Shown piece by piece: positions 13,854 to 21,853 of a stretch of DNA of 34,177 bases. The translations under genes and the position numbers were made by a program. Source of the DNA: Spirochaetales bacterium (GTDB lineage: Bacteria > Spirochaetota > Spirochaetia > JABEVK01); NCBI GenBank assembly GCA_947478845.1, contig CANJXC010000020.1, forward strand, positions 1 to 34,177, written 5' to 3'. Below the pieces are notes generated by a model. That model saw only the letters and a program-made list of their open reading frames with translations. It made no database searches and was not told the origin of the DNA. Position 1 is the first letter of the stretch. Every line of letters starts with the position of its first letter.

Positions 13854-14653
13854 CCGGCAACTGGCTCTTCAAAACTATTCTGCGTCCTTTGCTGGACGTC
13901 GGCCTGCTCACTTTTCTGCTTTACAGCGGCTACCGAATTCTTTACCAGACCAGGGCTATTCCACTTTTGCGGGGCATTGTGTTCATGCTCATTCTTTATG
14001 CTCTCGCCGTGGGTCTGAAGCTCGACACACTCACTTGGATCCTTAACTTTCTGGCCCCAGGAATCATTGTCGTGCTGGCTGTGGTGTTTCAGCCAGAGCT
14101 CCGGAAGATCTTTTCTCAGATTGGACAAGGTGGCTGGTTGACCCCGCAAGCGAAGCCCAAGGCCTACCACGTCGATGCCGTTCTGGCCGCGGCCCGCCAG
14201 TTGTCGGACCTTCGCCGCGGTGCGCTCATCACCTTCACCCGCAAAGTTGGACTCAAAAATATCTTGGAGCGCGGCACAGCCCTCGACGCTGAACTATCCA
14301 CATCGCTTCTAGTCACCGTGTTCGCCTACGACACGGCTCTCCATGACGGCGGGCTGATCGTCGAAGGTGGACGAATTGTGTCGGCCGGTTGTTTTTATCC
14401 ACTTTCTGACAATTCCACCTTAAGCAAGAGTTTTGGAACCCGGCACCGGGCCGCCTTGGGTTTGGCCGAAGAAACCGATGCTGTCACCGTAGTGGTTTCC
14501 GAAGAATCGGGAAGCATGAGTCTGGCCTACAGCGGAGCGCTCCACTACGACCTAAGCCCCGAGGAATTACGGCGACGCCTAAAAGTTCTTCTTGAGTTCC
14601 GGGAAGGTGACGAGAGCGCACGCGAAACGGGAGAAAAGCATGAAGCGGATTGA
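13841..14653 (+). CDS. cdaA: Membrane diadenylate cyclase (c-di-AMP synthase)
   Basis: This enzyme makes cyclic di-AMP from two ATP. The 270 aa begin with three membrane helices (about residues 18-30, 41-58, 67-84) and continue into the DAC domain: FTRKVGLKNILERGTALDAELS, LHDGGLIV (DGG at 169-171), GTRHRAALGLAEETDA (RHR at 201-203) and VVSEESGSMSL (220-227). The usual DGA motif reads DGG; RHR and SEE are intact. The next gene is its regulator cdaR, overlapping by 14 nt. c-di-AMP typically controls potassium and osmolyte balance and cell-wall stress. Confidence 0.95.
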   Translation: MDSLTGNWLFKTILRPLLDVGLLTFLLYSGYRILYQTRAIPLLRGIVFMLILYALAVGLKLDTLTWILNFLAPGIIVVLAVVFQPELRKIFSQIGQGGWLTPQAKPKAYHVDAVLAAARQLSDLRRGALITFTRKVGLKNILERGTALDAELSTSLLVTVFAYDTALHDGGLIVEGGRIVSAGCFYPLSDNSTLSKSFGTRHRAALGLAEETDAVTVVVSEESGSMSLAYSGALHYDLSPEELRRRLKVLLEFREGDESARETGEKHEAD

Positions 14654-15599
14654 CCTTGCCGCGGTGTTCGACCAGTGGCCGGCCAAGGTGCTTGCGTTAG
14701 GGGCCGCCGTCCTGCTTTTCCTGTTCAACCGTTTTGACTCGCTCGACTCTAAGGTGCTCTCTCTTCCGGTGAGATTGGTTGCCGACACCACTTTGCTTCC
14801 CTCGCAGGACTGGAACAACCGGGTTCGTGTTACCCTTCGAGGCTCAAGCGAGGTTCTTGCGGGGCTGGATGAGACTGCACTTGAGGTGCTAGCAGATTTT
14901 TCAAGCCATTCCGGCGAGGGTCTGTGGAAAGCACCTTTGCAGGTCTTGCGCCATGGTGCCGCCTTGCAGGCCGAGGGTTTGGAGGTGCAGGTGGAACCGC
15001 TGGAGCTTCTGCTGTCTTTCGAACGGAAGGTGGTAAAGACCCTGCCCGTCCAACCCGACTTTGTGGGACTTCCCGGCAGAAACTTCGAGCTCTCGGGATC
15101 AAAGGTCATCCCGTCTATCGTTACTGTTGAAGGTCCGAGATCCATCCTCGAAAAGATGACTTCTATTGCCACCGAACCGATTGAACTGCGAGGCAAAACC
15201 GACACCTTTACCTTGCGGGTTCGCGTGGCCGAGGTCAGCACGCTGATCAATTTTCCCTATGGCTCAACCATCGAAGTCCAAGGCCTGATGACCTCCTCGC
15301 TGGCAACCCTGACGTTAGCGGCCGTCTTGCCTACCCCGCTCAACCTGAGTTCTGCACTCAGGCTACAGAGTCCACTGGCACCAGTGAGAGTGAAACTGAG
15401 AGGAACCCCTGCGGCTTTGTCGGCTCTCGATCGAACCGATGGAGGATCTCCATCTGTTGTGTTACTGGCTGATTTATCCAACTACTCCATACCCGGTGAG
15501 ATTCCTTCCCTGTCGCTGAAGGCTCAGATTCCTGAAGGCGTTGAATTGGTGTCTTTAGAGCCGGCAACCGTGGCGGTCTATCTCGAGCCAGTGCCATGA
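14640..15599 (+). CDS. cdaR: YbbR-domain regulator of CdaA
   Basis: This 319-aa protein has one N-terminal membrane helix (KVLALGAAVLLFLFN, about residues 15-29) and extracytoplasmic YbbR repeats, each with the pattern of a beta strand followed by Pro-Val and a Gly/Arg turn (for example VKTLPVQPDFVGLPG and VTVEGPRSILEKM). YbbR/CdaR proteins bind CdaA through the membrane and modulate c-di-AMP production. The ATG at 14640 follows GGGAG and begins MKRIDLAAVF; a frame from 14592 is rejected. The stop overlaps acpS as ATGA. Confidence 0.88.
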   Translation: MKRIDLAAVFDQWPAKVLALGAAVLLFLFNRFDSLDSKVLSLPVRLVADTTLLPSQDWNNRVRVTLRGSSEVLAGLDETALEVLADFSSHSGEGLWKAPLQVLRHGAALQAEGLEVQVEPLELLLSFERKVVKTLPVQPDFVGLPGRNFELSGSKVIPSIVTVEGPRSILEKMTSIATEPIELRGKTDTFTLRVRVAEVSTLINFPYGSTIEVQGLMTSSLATLTLAAVLPTPLNLSSALRLQSPLAPVRVKLRGTPAALSALDRTDGGSPSVVLLADLSNYSIPGEIPSLSLKAQIPEGVELVSLEPATVAVYLEPVP

Positions 15600-15964
15600 T
15601 CATCGGAATCGGCACGGACCTCGTGGAAAACCAACGCCTCGAGAGCTGGCTGAGCCAGCCTAGATTGCTGGAAAAATACTTCACAGCAGCAGAACGGGCC
15701 GATGCCGCTGCCGGAGGGTACCCAGCGGCCTCGTTGGCAGCCCGTTTTGCCGCCAAGGAAGCGTTTGGAAAGGCAGTTGGAACCGGCCTAGCGGGGCTAA
15801 AGCTCTCCGACATTGAGACGCTACGCGATCAGCGCGGTAAACCGTGGTTGGAACTAGGGCCTAGTGCCCTCGAGGCCCTGAAAAATGCCGGCGGTAGGCG
15901 CGTCCACCTTTCACTTTCGCACGAGAAAGGGTATTCTTTGGCTTTCGTCATTGTGGAGGATTAA
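15596..15964 (+). CDS. acpS: Holo-[acyl-carrier-protein] synthase
   Basis: This enzyme transfers 4'-phosphopantetheine from CoA to acyl carrier protein, switching on fatty-acid synthesis. It has 122 aa, a normal length. The Mg ligand Asp8 is in MIIGIGTDLVEN, Glu55 is in RFAAKEAFGKA, and the closing HLSLSHEKGYSLAFV is typical. It sits in the frequent cdaA-cdaR-acpS order, overlapping cdaR by four bases and sharing one base with the DUF2225 gene. Confidence 0.95.
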   Translation: MIIGIGTDLVENQRLESWLSQPRLLEKYFTAAERADAAAGGYPAASLAARFAAKEAFGKAVGTGLAGLKLSDIETLRDQRGKPWLELGPSALEALKNAGGRRVHLSLSHEKGYSLAFVIVED

Positions 15965-16812
15965 TGTCCGACGCTTCCTTGGGCAAGATCAGTTTCTTCC
16001 AAAAGGCCGATACCGTTTGTCCGGCCTGCCAGACCAAGTTTAAACGCGAGGAACTCCGCGTCGGAGGCGGTCGCCTTATCGCCGGTCCGCTGGGGAACGA
16101 TTTGCGTCGCTATTACGAAGCCTCTAAGAAGTTTGGCGATGTTTATCCTTTGGTTTATTTCGTCATGACCTGCCCTTCTTGCTACTACTCGGCCTTGGGA
16201 ACAGACTTCTTGAATCCTGATCCTGCAGCTTTGGACGCCATCCGTTTGGAAGCCTCCGCGAGAAAGCAGGCTGTCGCCACCATATTCCCCGACCTGGACT
16301 GGAAATCTCCCCACACCCTCAAAGAAGGGGCTGCCGGCTACTTTCTTGCCGTGATGTGCTACCAACATGGTACCGCTGAGTTTACGCCGACCATACGGTG
16401 TGGAATCTGCGCCTTGAGGGCCGCTTGGTGCTTTGCCGATTTGCACCGCAGGTTCTCTTCAGAAAACTTCGATTACCTTGAGAAGATTTTTTACCACAAG
16501 GCCCGCTTCTTTTACTCACAGGCCGTTGAGAGGGAGCAGAACGGCGAGGAACCGGTAAACGCGGCCATGAACTTTGGTCCCGACGTAGACAACAATTTCG
16601 GTTTTGACGGTGTGATGTACCTTACCGGCTTCCTTGAGTACAATTTCGGAAGCCAGCAGAATGCTGAGTTGCGTGAAAAGTCCTTGGGAAGCGCGAGGCG
16701 GGCCATTGCCCGTCTGGTCGGATTGGGAAAGTCCTCCAAATCAAAACCATCCGCTCTTCTCGAAAAATCCAAGGATCTGCACAAGCTGATCGGTGACGAG
16801 ATCAAGGAGTAG
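15964..16812 (+). CDS. DUF2225 protein with zinc-type Cys pairs
   Basis: This 282-aa cytosolic protein belongs to the DUF2225 family, common in Firmicutes and spirochaetes and of unknown function. Two CPxC pairs, CPACQTKF near residue 19 and CPSCYYSA near residue 70, probably bind one zinc ion. The rest is alpha-helical with a TPR-like rhythm (YFLAVMCYQHG, CALRAAWCFADLHRRF, YLTGFLEYNFG), suggesting a scaffold. The ATG abuts the acpS stop (TAATG). Its constant linkage with lipid, cell-wall and c-di-AMP genes is suggestive only. Confidence 0.82.
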   Translation: MSDASLGKISFFQKADTVCPACQTKFKREELRVGGGRLIAGPLGNDLRRYYEASKKFGDVYPLVYFVMTCPSCYYSALGTDFLNPDPAALDAIRLEASARKQAVATIFPDLDWKSPHTLKEGAAGYFLAVMCYQHGTAEFTPTIRCGICALRAAWCFADLHRRFSSENFDYLEKIFYHKARFFYSQAVEREQNGEEPVNAAMNFGPDVDNNFGFDGVMYLTGFLEYNFGSQQNAELREKSLGSARRAIARLVGLGKSSKSKPSALLEKSKDLHKLIGDEIKE

Positions 16813-16815
16813 GCC

Positions 16816-17583
16816 TTGCGTAGGTTTCGCCTCGACATCGCCTACGACGGCACGAACTTCGAGGGTTGGCAAACCCAGCAGCACCTTAACCGCTCGGGCA
16901 GAACTGTCCAAACGGTGTTGGAATCTGCGTTGCAAACCTTGGTAGGTCATGAGGTTATCCTCACCGGTGCTGGCCGAACAGATTCGGGAGTTCACGCACG
17001 GGGACAAACGGCGCATTTTGACGCGGAAACCCGGATGGATGGCCCGCAGTTCCTGCGGGGACTCAACAGTTGCCTTTCTGCCGACGTTCGGGTCACCCGC
17101 TGCCGGGAAGTCGACCCAAGCTTCCACGCTCGTTTTTCGGCCCTTGCAAGGGTCTACCATTACCACATCATCTGCAGCCCATCGCTCATGCCTTGGGAAG
17201 CCCCTTACTGCCATAGGGTGACTCACTTGCCGGCGCTGGTGCGACTGAATGCTCTGGCCTCTGTGCTCCATGGTGAGCAAGATTTCACAAGTTTCTCCCA
17301 AGCCAAAGATCCGCATCGTTCGCGCGAGCGCTACATTTATCATAGTGTGTTCTATCCTCAGGGCGACAAAGTGGTGTACAAGATTGCGGGGAACGCTTTC
17401 CTGTGGCGTATGGTACGCTCCCTGGTAGGGACCATCCTCGACTTTGCCGCTCGAGATTTAGGCGAAAATGAGTTTAGGGAGGTGCTGGAGTCAAGAGACC
17501 GTAGACGAGCCGGACCCACTGCACCGCCCCACGGCCTGTTCCTCCACAAGGTGATTTATGATGAGCATGAGTTCTCGTTCTGA
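16816..17583 (+). CDS. truA: tRNA pseudouridine(38-40) synthase
   Basis: TruA isomerises uridines 38-40 of the tRNA anticodon arm. The protein is 255 aa. The catalytic Asp lies in AGRTDSGVHARGQ (about residues 54-66), after the opening RFRLDIAYDGTNFEGWQ; ARVYHYHI and FLWRMVRSLVGT are further family motifs. The start codon is TTG at 16816, with AAGGAG 6 bp upstream inside the DUF2225 3' end. The 3' end overlaps the next gene by 26 nt. Confidence 0.95.
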   Translation: MRRFRLDIAYDGTNFEGWQTQQHLNRSGRTVQTVLESALQTLVGHEVILTGAGRTDSGVHARGQTAHFDAETRMDGPQFLRGLNSCLSADVRVTRCREVDPSFHARFSALARVYHYHIICSPSLMPWEAPYCHRVTHLPALVRLNALASVLHGEQDFTSFSQAKDPHRSRERYIYHSVFYPQGDKVVYKIAGNAFLWRMVRSLVGTILDFAARDLGENEFREVLESRDRRRAGPTAPPHGLFLHKVIYDEHEFSF

Positions 17584-18205
17584 GCAGGTCTGGGACCTTC
17601 TTCATTCCACGCAAGCCCTCATCCAAAACCGAGGCTTCGTCGGCAATTTACCTGAGCTTCCGAACCGACTTGCGCCAGTGAGACATCCGACCACGGTGAC
17701 CTACACAGATTTGGTCGAGAGGTGGAGTGAACCCTTGGCCTTGGGCAGTAGCTGGCCAGCAGGGCGTGGTTCGTCGCAGCCGTTGGCGCTGATTCTCACC
17801 ATGAAGCCAATGGACCACGAAGAAACCGCTTTTGTCCGAAGTTGGTTTGAGAATCCAAAAGTCAACCTTAGCCTAGAAGATCAATTCTATCTGCAGGCCT
17901 TGCCTATATTTACAGGTGAAAACCCGCACTATCGGGGTTTGGTTGAAGATCTTTGCAAGGCCTTCCAGCCACGGGCCCTTTTTTGCTTGGGGGTCGAGCC
18001 GGCGAGGATCATTCTCGGGGCTCCGCTGGGGCTGGACACCCTGCGTGGTGGTGACTTTGCCGTGTCGTCTATTCCTCTGCTCACAACTTTGGCACCGGGA
18101 GACTTTTTGGCACTCCCCGCTGACCCACCCGAGCAGCGCCAAAGATTCAAAGCCCAGGTATGGACAGACCTCCAACGGTTGGTCGGCAAACTCAGGTATG
18201 GCTGA
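17558..18205 (+). CDS. Uracil-DNA-glycosylase-fold protein, catalytically degenerate
   Basis: This is a 215-aa protein between truA and priA. Its C-terminal half aligns by eye with family-4-type uracil-DNA glycosylases: a strand and helix FQPRALFCLGVEPARIILG, then LDTLRGG (the usual LRG), PLLTTLAPGDFLALP in place of the catalytic YHPS segment, and a closing KAQVWTDLQRL. The N-terminal GEAPG motif and the catalytic His are missing (LTMKP and APGD stand there), and no FeS cysteine set is present. It may be a DNA-binding relic or a partner of the PriA machinery. Three ATGs are clustered at 17558, 17561 and 17567 behind AAGGTGA; the first is given. Confidence 0.55.
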   Translation: MMSMSSRSEQVWDLLHSTQALIQNRGFVGNLPELPNRLAPVRHPTTVTYTDLVERWSEPLALGSSWPAGRGSSQPLALILTMKPMDHEETAFVRSWFENPKVNLSLEDQFYLQALPIFTGENPHYRGLVEDLCKAFQPRALFCLGVEPARIILGAPLGLDTLRGGDFAVSSIPLLTTLAPGDFLALPADPPEQRQRFKAQVWTDLQRLVGKLRYG

Positions 18206-20174
18206 ATCCAGTTCCTTATGGGTGCAGGTGGTCTTTTCTCTGCCCTTGGTGCAGCAGTTCACTTACCGCCTCGAGCCTGAGCCCGGGGATAGCGCACCTT
18301 GGCCGGGCCGACGGGTTCTGGCTCCGTTCCGCAAAGCACAAAAAGAAGGGGTGATTGTTGAGCTGGTAACCGAACCTTCTGACCCGGGCAAGTTCAAAAC
18401 CCTCGACCGGGTACTCGATGACCAGCCCCTGTTTGGTCCGCTCACCCTAGCAACGGCAATGTGGCTTGCACATTTCTGTTTCTGCAGTTTAGGGGAAGCC
18501 CTAGGTGCCATGTTGCCCTCTGCCCGTCGCGAACGAGAACTGCCGCCTTGGGCAGGAGACGAGTTTGGTGAGGACGCCGCTGATCACGATCTTCGTTTAT
18601 CGGACGAGCAGAAGCAGGCCATAGCAAGCCTTACAAATGCCGACGGACAACTTTTCTACCTGAAGGGCGTGACAGGTTCCGGTAAGACCGAAGTGTTCCT
18701 CCAGGCTGCGCGCTGGTACCTGGACCACGACCGAAGTGTACTCTATCTGGTTCCCGAGATTGCGCTTACCTGGCAACTCCGCGAGACCTTGACCAGACGT
18801 TTTGGCGCTTTGGTAGCTGTGTTGCACTCCCACCTGACCCCAAGCCAAAAACTAAAGCAATGGCGGCGTGTACAGAGTGGGGAGGCTCGTTTAGTGGTGG
18901 GAGCTCGCAGTGCGGCTTTCGCTCCGTTGGACAATTTAGGCCTGATCATCGTGGATGAGGAGCACGAAGGGGGGTACAAATCGTCTCAGACTCCCCGATA
19001 TCACGCTAGGCAGGTGGCCCATTTTCTGGTGGGCAAGACCGGCGCAAAACTGGTATTGGGTAGTGCCACCCCCAGCCTTGAAGCCGTACAGCAAATGCGG
19101 GAAGGTAAACTCAACACCTTGGTGCTCAGCCGCCGTTTGGCCGGTGGCGCTCCCCCAGTAATCCAGGTGGTCCCTTTGACAGGTCAGGCTTCCTGCCTCA
19201 CCCCGACACTTCTGGAAAAAGTTCATCAGACGCTGACTCGAGGACGCCAGGTCATCCTTTTTCTCAACCGTCGAGGCTTCTCGTCATCCTTTTTCTGTCG
19301 AACCTGCGGTGAGGAAAGTCTTTGTCGCAATTGTTCTGTGTCCCTCACTTGGCATAAGGCGAGGGGAATCCTATTGTGTCACACTTGCGGCTATCAGGCC
19401 CGTCCAAGTTCCCTTTGCCCCCGTTGCGGCTCGCTTGATATAGGCTGGTCGAGCATAGGAACCGAGCAGGTTGAGGCCGAGGTGCTCTCACTGTTTCCAG
19501 CCGCTAGAATCGCGCGCTTGGACAGCGACACGGCCGAAAAAAAAGGGCACGCGGAGTCAGTGGTCGAAGCTTTCCGTAAGGGCCAACTCGATGTGCTGGT
19601 GGGCACGCAGATGGTCGCCAAGGGCTTGAACTTTCCGGGACTACAGCTGGTGGGCCTTCTTCAGGCCGATATGGGCCTGTCACTTCCCGACTTTCGCTCC
19701 GCAGAACGGGTTTTCAATTTGATTCGACAGGTATCAGGAAGGGCCGGAAGGTTTCTTCCCGATGGCGAAGTGATCCTCCAGACGCTCCGGCCTCTAGCTC
19801 CGGCTATAGCCTTAGCGGCCCGCGGAGAAGACGAACTTTTTTGGACTCAAGAGCTGGAGATGCGTCGGGCCCTTCTGTTTCCACCCTTCACCAGACTCAT
19901 CCGACTGGTCATTCGGGGAAAAAACGAAGACAAGGTTCGCGACGGGGCTCAGCAAATGGCTAGGCTTGCCAAAAAGTTTTGTCCCTCTACGGCGCAGGTG
20001 CTAGGTCCTGTGGAGTGTGCACTGGCCACAGTGGCTGGAAACTGGCGCTGGCAGGTCATCCTGCGCGGAACCGATTTTTCGCGGTTGCACCATGCGGTAG
20101 TAAAAGCGGCGCAAGGTTTCAGTGCTCCTGCCGTCTATCTGGAAATCGACGCCGACCCGCTGAACATGCTATAG
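18198..20174 (+). CDS. priA: Primosomal replication-restart helicase PriA
   Basis: PriA recognises stalled forks and reloads the replisome. The protein is 658 aa, at the short end for the family. In order: the N-terminal DNA-binding domain (VFSLPLVQQFTYRL, VLAPFRKAQKEGVIVEL), Walker A GVTGSGKT at 157-164, DEEHEGGYKSSQTPRYHARQ, the zinc region with eight cysteines (CRTCGEESLCRNC, then CHTCGY and CPRCGS), and helicase motifs VGTQMVAKGLNFP, LLQADMGLSLPDFR and QVSGRAGR. The ATG at 18198 overlaps the preceding stop by 8 nt and gives the family N-terminus; a longer frame from 17916 is out of context. Confidence 0.95.
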   Translation: MAESSSLWVQVVFSLPLVQQFTYRLEPEPGDSAPWPGRRVLAPFRKAQKEGVIVELVTEPSDPGKFKTLDRVLDDQPLFGPLTLATAMWLAHFCFCSLGEALGAMLPSARRERELPPWAGDEFGEDAADHDLRLSDEQKQAIASLTNADGQLFYLKGVTGSGKTEVFLQAARWYLDHDRSVLYLVPEIALTWQLRETLTRRFGALVAVLHSHLTPSQKLKQWRRVQSGEARLVVGARSAAFAPLDNLGLIIVDEEHEGGYKSSQTPRYHARQVAHFLVGKTGAKLVLGSATPSLEAVQQMREGKLNTLVLSRRLAGGAPPVIQVVPLTGQASCLTPTLLEKVHQTLTRGRQVILFLNRRGFSSSFFCRTCGEESLCRNCSVSLTWHKARGILLCHTCGYQARPSSLCPRCGSLDIGWSSIGTEQVEAEVLSLFPAARIARLDSDTAEKKGHAESVVEAFRKGQLDVLVGTQMVAKGLNFPGLQLVGLLQADMGLSLPDFRSAERVFNLIRQVSGRAGRFLPDGEVILQTLRPLAPAIALAARGEDELFWTQELEMRRALLFPPFTRLIRLVIRGKNEDKVRDGAQQMARLAKKFCPSTAQVLGPVECALATVAGNWRWQVILRGTDFSRLHHAVVKAAQGFSAPAVYLEIDADPLNML

Positions 20175-20175
20175 T
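20146..20175 (+). promoter_or_regulatory. Candidate promoter for cvfB inside the priA 3' end
   Basis: TATAGT (20170-20175) lies 6 nt before the ATG at 20182. TCGACG (20146-20151) is a possible -35 with an 18-bp spacer. The transcript would be leaderless, and there is no ribosome site. Confidence 0.4.
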
Positions 20176-20181
20176 CGGCCG

Positions 20182-21027
20182 ATGAACACGGGACAAACCA
20201 CACTGTTGAAGGCCGCTCGTCAAACCGACAACGGTTGGTACCTTACCGACGGAAACAGTGAAGTCCTACTCCCCCGCAGCGAGGCCCCCAACGACTGGAA
20301 GGTCGGCACCGAAGCCAGGGTTTTCCTTTATCGCGATTCTGAGGATCGGCCGACGGCAACTTTGCGTCGGCCTTTTTTGGAGGTTGGCGAGGTAGGATGG
20401 CTGGAGGTCAGCGACGTTAACTCTGTGGGGGGGTTTGTCGACTTTGGGCTTCGCAAGCACCTCTTGGTTCCGCATTCACAGCAAAATGTGGTTCTTGTGA
20501 AGGGACAAAAAACCCTGGTGCGCCTGTTGCTTGACGACGAGACCGACCGGTTGTTCGGGACCACCCTGGTCGCCACGCACCTGATGACCGACCTTACGGG
20601 TTTCCGCTTGGGGCAGGAAATCTTCTGCAGGGTTTGGAGAATCCACGACAAAGGCTGGACTGTTCTGGTAAACCACCTTTGGCAAGGACTGGTCTACAAG
20701 AACGAAGCGGTGCGAACCCTCATGCCTGGAGAGGCTTTCACGGGTTATGTCTATGCACTAAGGGAAGATGGCAAGATTGATGTCCGAATGCGACCCCAGG
20801 GTTTTCAGGCAGCCAATCCGGACGCCCGAGAGCGTATTCTTGCCGCGCTGGCCGAGGCTGGGGGCTCGCTGACGCTGAGCGACAACTCAACTCCCCAAGA
20901 AATACAGAGTGTGCTCGGGCTTTCCAAGAAAGCGTTCAAAGTCGCCTGCGGAACCCTCTGGAAGGAAAAACTGATCGATCGGGACCAAGACAAAATCAGG
21001 CTTTCAGCGAGGTCAAGCGGGTCTTAA
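20182..21027 (+). CDS. CvfB-like S1-domain RNA-binding protein
   Basis: This 281-aa cytosolic protein has the CvfB layout: consecutive S1-like OB folds (about residues 5-65, 66-135, 145-215; for example VGEVGWLEVSDVNSVGGFVD and LGQEIFCRVWRIHDKGWTVL) and a C-terminal winged helix (about 220-275, LSLSKK-type recognition region VLGLSKKAFKVACGTLWK). In Staphylococcus CvfB influences virulence gene expression; the general role is RNA binding. It begins 7 nt after priA and converges with the epimerase gene, overlapping its 3' end by 32 nt. Confidence 0.85.
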   Translation: MNTGQTTLLKAARQTDNGWYLTDGNSEVLLPRSEAPNDWKVGTEARVFLYRDSEDRPTATLRRPFLEVGEVGWLEVSDVNSVGGFVDFGLRKHLLVPHSQQNVVLVKGQKTLVRLLLDDETDRLFGTTLVATHLMTDLTGFRLGQEIFCRVWRIHDKGWTVLVNHLWQGLVYKNEAVRTLMPGEAFTGYVYALREDGKIDVRMRPQGFQAANPDARERILAALAEAGGSLTLSDNSTPQEIQSVLGLSKKAFKVACGTLWKEKLIDRDQDKIRLSARSSGS

Positions 21028-21781
21028 GCGATACCAAAGCAAGCCTATCGTCGAGCATGCGTTGGTCGAAGACAAAACTGTCTGTGGCGGTGATCTTCCA
21101 GGATTTTCCCGTGAGCTTGTTGAGCGCAAAGGCAATTTGGTAAAAGTTCCATTGACGGTTGGAATCAAACTGGTAGAGGCCTGCATCCCTGTCGGGCATT
21201 TGAGAAAGAACCACCACCGTGTCCTCCAGAAACGAGCAAGCGGGTAACCACTGGGTGCTACAGGCTACCAGACCCTCAGTTTGAAACTTCTTGTCAAGAA
21301 AATCGATCATGTTGTTGGAGCCAGGGGTTCCCCCGATTTGCCAACCCAGTCGGATGACACGGGCCTCAGGATTCTGGTAGAACACGCGCTCTTCGGCGAG
21401 CCGCTTTTCAAGGCCGTACCCATCAGCGGCATCAGGGGTGCTATGAATCGTGAAAGGACCCTGCAGCGCCGATGAAAACACCATGACGGTGCTGATGTAG
21501 ACAAAACGAATCTGAAGAACTCGGCACAGCCAAGCCAGTTCGCTAGTCCATTGATAGTTCACCGCCCAAGGCTCGTTTGTCATGCCGGTGGGTGTGGAAG
21601 GAACGGCCAAGTGGTAGAGGACCTGCACCCCGTTCGTCCGAAGGAAGTTCTCCATTGCCCAGTAATCCGAGACCGGTACCGCAGTACGGTCCCAGCAGAT
21701 TACCTCGTGGCCTTGCGAACTCAGATGCGGTACTAGAGCGGTTCCAACAGTCCCGTGGGAACCCGTAACAGCAATTTTCAT
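20996..21781 (-). CDS. NAD-dependent epimerase/dehydratase (RmlD-like)
   Basis: This 261-aa extended SDR has the NAD motif MKIAVTGSHGTVGTAL at the N-terminus, LYHLAVPS and VYISTVMVFSS at strands 4-5, and an active-site Tyr and Lys spaced as YGLEK. The layout resembles RmlD (dTDP-4-dehydrorhamnose reductase) or simple nucleoside-diphosphate-sugar epimerases. No sugar-pathway neighbours are present, so the substrate is open. The ATG follows GGAG. On the minus strand TATAAT (21796-21791) lies so close to the ATG that the leader would be about 3 nt. Confidence 0.82.
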   Translation of the reverse strand: MKIAVTGSHGTVGTALVPHLSSQGHEVICWDRTAVPVSDYWAMENFLRTNGVQVLYHLAVPSTPTGMTNEPWAVNYQWTSELAWLCRVLQIRFVYISTVMVFSSALQGPFTIHSTPDAADGYGLEKRLAEERVFYQNPEARVIRLGWQIGGTPGSNNMIDFLDKKFQTEGLVACSTQWLPACSFLEDTVVVLSQMPDRDAGLYQFDSNRQWNFYQIAFALNKLTGKSWKITATDSFVFDQRMLDDRLALVSLKTRLTSLKA

Positions 21782-21790
21782 TTTGCTCCA

Positions 21791-21796
21791 ATTATA
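21791..21796 (-). promoter_or_regulatory. TATAAT -10 box of the epimerase gene
   Basis: A consensus TATAAT is read on the minus strand, 9 nt before the ATG at 21781. The -35 is weak (TTTCAT, 21818-21813). The same bases read TTATAGG on the plus strand and could serve the divergent J-domain gene. Confidence 0.4.
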
Positions 21797-21853
21797 GGCC
21801 GAAGTGGCAAAAATGAAAGGGAAATGTTACATTGGCGAGGTGAGCTTCAACCT

